From Megalonaias nervosa (Eukaryota > Mollusca > Bivalvia > Unionida > Unionidae), in the NCBI GenBank assembly GCA_016617855.1, contig JAECUM010006734.1, positions 1 to 64,000 on the forward strand: a stretch of 64,000 nt of DNA. Reading direction: 5' to 3'. The notes under the pieces are model-generated. The model saw only the letters and a list, made by a program, of their open reading frames with translations. It was not told the origin of the DNA and did not search any database. Position 1 is the stretch's first letter; each line of letters starts with the position of its first letter. This document shows, in pieces, positions 60,560 to 64,000 of this stretch. A program made the position numbers and the translations under genes.

Positions 60560-61500
60560 ACAGAGAAACTTGTGTTGTAAAGCCAAAGTTAGGAGAAGAC
60601 TGGCATTCAGGTGCTATGCCTATTTCAAATGTTCACATGGAATGACTGAACTTTAACTCATTGAAGGTCTCATTTAAACAAGTAACATTTCATGTGCATA
60701 TCAAACTGAGTAACAAAGGCCTTATCTGTGTCCAAAAGGTGTAGAAATGAAAAAATTCACAAAATGTACATAGAGATCTAATAAAAAAATATTCCTACCA
60801 AAAACCATCAAAATATGTTGAACAGTTCTTGAGCTTTGCCAGTTATAAGCACCATGCCAAGGGAAGTAACTTAAATATCAAGTTTGATAACTCCTAAAAA
60901 GAATTGATATAACAAAAGCCGTAACAGGCATATCTGGGTTATTGAAACAAGGTTCATGCCAAACTGCATCACAATGGTTCTTTTGCTATAAGCTACACCA
61001 GCTGCAAGCAACATGCCATGTGAAGAAATGAAGTTAACTGTCACAAGCCATAACGCTACAAAAATTACAGTTGACATGACAAAGAAATTAGTAGACATAT
61101 TGAGGTCTACAAGATAATGTTCATACCAAACTACATCAGAATAAGTTCAAAGGTTCTTGAGCTGTGCCAGGTACAAGCAACAGTCCATGTGTAACTTTCA
61201 AGTTTACTGTCAAGGGATATTACTGAATCACAAAATATTACTGATGTGACAAACCCATAACAGGCATATATAGGTCCATGAGACAATGTGCATGCCAAAT
61301 TGCAAGAGAATATGTTGAGTAGTTTCTGAGCCATGTTGATTACAAGGAGAGATTTAAAATTGCTGTAAGATTTCATACTGATTGAAAAAGGTCAATTACT
61401 CTGTACAAATTGGACCCCGAAAGATGTAACCTTTACAAGGTACATCTATGTGTTATAGACAATCTATTTGCCAAAATGTAATTTTATTATGTGAAGGGGT
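60560..61500. repeat. Diverged ~160-170-bp tandem array
   Basis: The anchor catgccaaactgcatcaca and variants lie near 60796, 60954, 61122 and 61291. Units also share gttcttgagctgtgccaggt acaagc and ataacaggcatat. The array is followed by a SINE B insertion and then the tail at 61793-61860 (aaacagacagacagacagat ggcaaagtgatt), which looks like its original 3' end. Confidence 0.75.
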
Positions 61501-61529
61501 TGCAGAGCTTTGGTGGTTACAAAGAAATG

Positions 61530-61779
61530 TTGTTGCTATTGTTGTTGTGAGCTTAACCCCATTTTTCAGCATGACAGGTGATGCATGGCAGCCCATAAAA
61601 TTGTGGAGAAAGAACCCACTAAAATCCCAGAAAGAACCACTGACCCACAGGAAGCTACTGGCAAACATTCTCACATATCCACATATGCCAAAATTTAGAC
61701 TCAAACCCACATGGACAGAGGTGAGATGGCAGTAATCAACAAAGACCAGCATTTTAAACAACTCTGCCACCCAGGGCCC
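61530..61779 (-). mobile_element. SINE family B, copy 4
   Basis: On the minus strand: gggccctgggtggcagagtt g head, B box GGTTTGAGTCTAAA, gccagtagcttcctgtgggt c and a caacaatagcaacaa tail. Flanked by ttacaaagaaatg (61517-61529) and ttacaaggtaatg (61780-61792), 11 of 13 matching. Confidence 0.88.
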
Positions 61780-62069
61780 TTACAAGGTAATGTAAACAGA
61801 CAGACAGACAGATGGCAAAGTGATTGCTATACATCTCAGTGGGGGGGGCCTAAACTGCTGTAAAACCAACAACAAAGCCTGTCATATGCTCCTGATATAT
61901 GTATATGCAAATACATCTATTAAAGAATGGAGTATTGTCTCCATGAAACAACAGTCATTCATAATGGAATTTCATTGCAAGAAAATTCTGATTTTACAGT
62001 ATATTCATGGACATGGCAAAACTCCAGTCAAGAACTGTGGTGTGTAGTAAGTCAGCCCTTAAAAGGATC

Positions 62070-62388
62070 TAGGATCAGACGCTCCGGTGGCCTAGTGGTT
62101 AGAGTGTCCGCCTTGGATGCGGGAGGTCACGGGCCAAATCATGCCAAAGACTTATTTAAAAAATGGTACTAACAGTTGCCTCGCTTGGCGCTCAGCATTA
62201 AGAGATTAGTGTTAGGACTGGTCGGCCTGGTGTCAGGATAATGTGATTGGGTGAGACATCATGCTACATGTCTGCGGCATGATGAATCAGTGCTAGACAT
62301 TACTATAAACTGCCACACTGCAGACATCGTAGCGATATGACTGAAAAATTGTTAAAACTATGTTAAAAATCCAAATCACACACACACA
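62070..62388 (+). mobile_element. SINE family D, copy 3
   Basis: Head gctccggtggcctagtggtt agagtgtccgcctt, body matching copies 1 and 2, tail aaatcacacacacacacc. Flanked by the perfect 13-bp repeat ccttaaaaggatc (62057-62069 and 62389-62401). About 12 bp spanning the B box are deleted compared with copy 2. Confidence 0.95.
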
Positions 62389-62483
62389 CCTTAAAAGGAT
62401 CCATAACTGAATGAATGAAGCTTCTATGCAACGAAACAAAAGATAAAATAATACAGTGTCTAATACAAAGATAACAGTGGTAC

Positions 62484-62583
62484 CTGACAAGGTATTGGGT
62501 ACTATCCCCTCACTATCAATGTTTGCTGCAGGTTGTCTCAGGGCTCTAGGATTATCTACAGTGATCTTCATGCTGTAATACAT
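62484..62583 (-). CDS. RYK: RYK/Derailed-type receptor: WIF-domain exon (second of three in window)
   Basis: A 100-bp minus-strand exon, 467 bp downstream of the previous one. The acceptor is a long T-tract ending in ttttccag before 62583; the donor is TCAG|GTACCA at 62484/62483. It starts in phase 0 and ends in phase 1. It reads MYYSMKITVDN followed by VPNTLS, which lines up with the middle of the RYK WIF domain (YKLGFQVDN...VPRTLS). The last base, G, joins TG from the third exon to make the Val of LS-V-FKIDF, exactly where RYK has LSVF. The neighbouring SINE D insertion (62070-62388) lies in the next intron, only 95 bp past the donor. Confidence 0.88.
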
Positions 62584-63050
62584 CTGGAAAAAAAATAATA
62601 ATACACATTCCTAATTTGTCTAACAGGTATTTTCTTTTCATCCAAAACCAAAAATGACACTTCACATAACAAAATCCGTCAAACTTCCATGTTAACAAGA
62701 AATTCTGAAAAATGTAATAAAACTGTTTCGTTTGCCTAAAAAAGACAAGATGTTTACCAAGAAAGAAATATAACAGTTAAAGGAAACCAAACCATTATGA
62801 CATGGTCAACTAGCTTTCAATGTCATCATAAAAACTTCATTCCATTGAAAAATGCAACTTAAGTTTGTAAAATTACCTTTTCATCATGGAACATAAAAAA
62901 AAAAAATCACCTTGCTTCGGTCACATTATCTGTTTGTGAACATGATAGAGATAATACTTAAAAAATTGTCAAACTCTGAGATTTTAATCTTTATAAAACT
63001 GATATTTTGTTTGTCTCAAAATAATCCATTATTATATCAATAAGACTTAC
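62584..63050 (-). other. 467-bp intron of the RYK-like gene
   Basis: A short intron between the first two WIF exons seen. It begins GTAAGT and ends in a T-rich tract plus CAG. No repeat was recognised in it. Confidence 0.8.
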
Positions 63051-63184
63051 TTCAGGTGGTGGTATGCGTAGACTCTGCCATGTAAAATAAAGGGTATTGA
63101 TTTTGACAGGTATGGGTAAGTTGAAGGAAAGGGCATAATTGTTGATGATCCCTGTTCTGACATAGTACAGTTCTGCTGTGATAC
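63051..63184 (-). CDS. RYK: RYK/Derailed-type receptor: WIF-domain exon (first of three in window)
   Basis: An internal coding exon on the minus strand, 134 bp. The acceptor is a pyrimidine-rich tract ending in tttcag just before 63184, and the donor is GAA|GTAAGT at 63051/63050. It enters in phase 1 and leaves in phase 0. The translation contains GITAELYYVR, NNYALSFNLPIPV and LYFTWQS, the start of a WIF domain (AELYYVR..I..YALSFN.......LHFTW in the RYK family). RYK is a single-pass receptor with an inactive kinase-like domain; its WIF domain binds Wnt ligands outside the cell. WIF1 and Shifted also carry this domain, but the third exon here favours RYK. The upstream exon with the signal peptide is outside the window. 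The exon assignment comes from reading the protein motifs and splice sites, not from an alignment. Confidence 0.88.
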
Positions 63185-64000
63185 CTGAAATACAGATGAA
63201 TAAACTATCAAAATATTTGTTCATAAATGAGCATAACACATCAGTTAATTAAAAAGTAAATTTAATATAAAGCATATATTCAGAACTTCTGAAGTACTAG
63301 TCTAAACAGGACAGCTCCATGAATTTTAAATGGAGTCAAGGTAAGTTTACCGTAAAATGGTCACATATAAATTTTGCACTATATAGTAAACACCTTTACT
63401 AGGAAAAGAGGGGAGGGAGTGAAACCCTCTAAATCTGCCCCTGACCATGATGAAAATATATAGACACAAATAATGCACAAATAGAACAGATATTTCATTT
63501 TTATGACGCCTATGAAAGTAATGCCCTCTCTGATACTGATAAATTTTTACTGAAGTATTATTTTCTAAAGCCTCAAAAGATGTGCATTACGCTCAGCATG
63601 AATCTGAAACTGGCATCGCAGTGTCAATCAATGGAACAATTCAGTTATTTCAGTGTTTAGTTGGAATCATGTCCTGTATTAAGTAACCAGTTCATTTAAT
63701 AATCCAATTTAATATCTGACAGTTTTAATTTGCATATTAGTGTTTCCATACAAAATCAGAACAGCAGTTTTCAATGCCCTTTGCTATGTTGCATGGAAAA
63801 TGAACTCATTAGAAATCAAATAATTTAATATGATTGTTCCTTCCCATTGGCATTTTTAAAAAAATTCCAATCAGCTCCGTGATGCCATACTGATAATTAA
63901 CAAATGACATTTATCCTAATGGATAATATGGTACGACAGGTCCCTGAAACCACTACAATTGCAATAATCAGTGAGCTGATTACAAAAGCTAGTCAGTTAA
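63185..64000 (-). other. Upstream intron of the RYK-like gene (open at window edge)
   Basis: The sequence upstream of the first WIF exon seen. That exon begins in phase 1 after an acceptor, so this stretch is intronic at least near 63185. No signal-peptide exon, promoter or recognisable repeat was found here. Confidence 0.6.

Larger units (their letters stand above)
41941..62483 (-). other. 20.5-kb repeat-rich intron of the RYK-like gene
   Basis: The interval between two phase-compatible WIF exons is read as one intron (GT at 62483-62482, AG at 41942-41941). It holds a G-family repeat, two SINE D copies, a family E array, the pogo/Tigger-like element with its nested piggyBac-like element, two minisatellites, SINE A and B copies, an F element with its pogo-like insertion, two family M MITEs and a tandem array. 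No further WIF-coding exon is needed, because the domain is continuous across the junction. Confidence 0.8.

Overview
This is a 64-kb piece of AT-rich, gene-poor animal nuclear DNA. Spliced exons with GT/AG boundaries, tRNA-derived SINEs, a CR1/L2-type LINE and several DNA-transposon families rule out a prokaryote or organelle. The repeat mixture suits a marine invertebrate, possibly a lophotrochozoan, but the species cannot be told from the sequence.

Only one host gene can be supported. Three minus-strand exons (63184-63051, 62583-62484, 41940-41806) join with compatible reading phases and together encode most of a WIF domain, the Wnt-binding ectodomain of the RYK/Derailed receptor family. 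The match to RYK is strongest at the C-terminal end of the domain (TVLNFKRRKMC). The signal-peptide exon(s) must lie beyond position 64000. No transmembrane or kinase exon was recognised between 1 and 41805. The intron between the second and third exon seen is 20.5 kb and full of transposons.

Everything else that can be named is repeat. At the left edge, 1-2335 is a minus-strand LINE with endonuclease and reverse transcriptase, broken by three apparent one-base deletions. SINEs fall into four tRNA-headed families, called A, B, C and D here. Three D copies carry perfect 12-13-bp target-site duplications. DNA elements include nine copies of a nested-palindrome MITE (family M), two piggyBac-like MITEs flanked by TTAA, a pogo/Tigger-like element (47600-50252) with a piggyBac-like element (47839-48917) nested inside it, a second pogo-like element (57637-59435) inserted in a 0.58-kb TIR element (family F), and a 1.2-kb TIR element (14343-15567) that split a minisatellite.

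Tandem repeats are the other main component: 18-, 38-, 54- and 63-bp minisatellites, a TIR element whose internal ~78-bp unit is expanded to different copy numbers (family E), and several diverged arrays of ~147-170-bp units. Some of these arrays end in GACAGAC/GGACAA-like tails and look like parts of mobile elements.

The most useful points for follow-up are the RYK exon set, the nested insertions with readable empty sites or TSDs (relative ages can be inferred), the family E series from one unit to a minisatellite, and an 80-bp tRNA-half-like insert between perfect 20-bp direct repeats.
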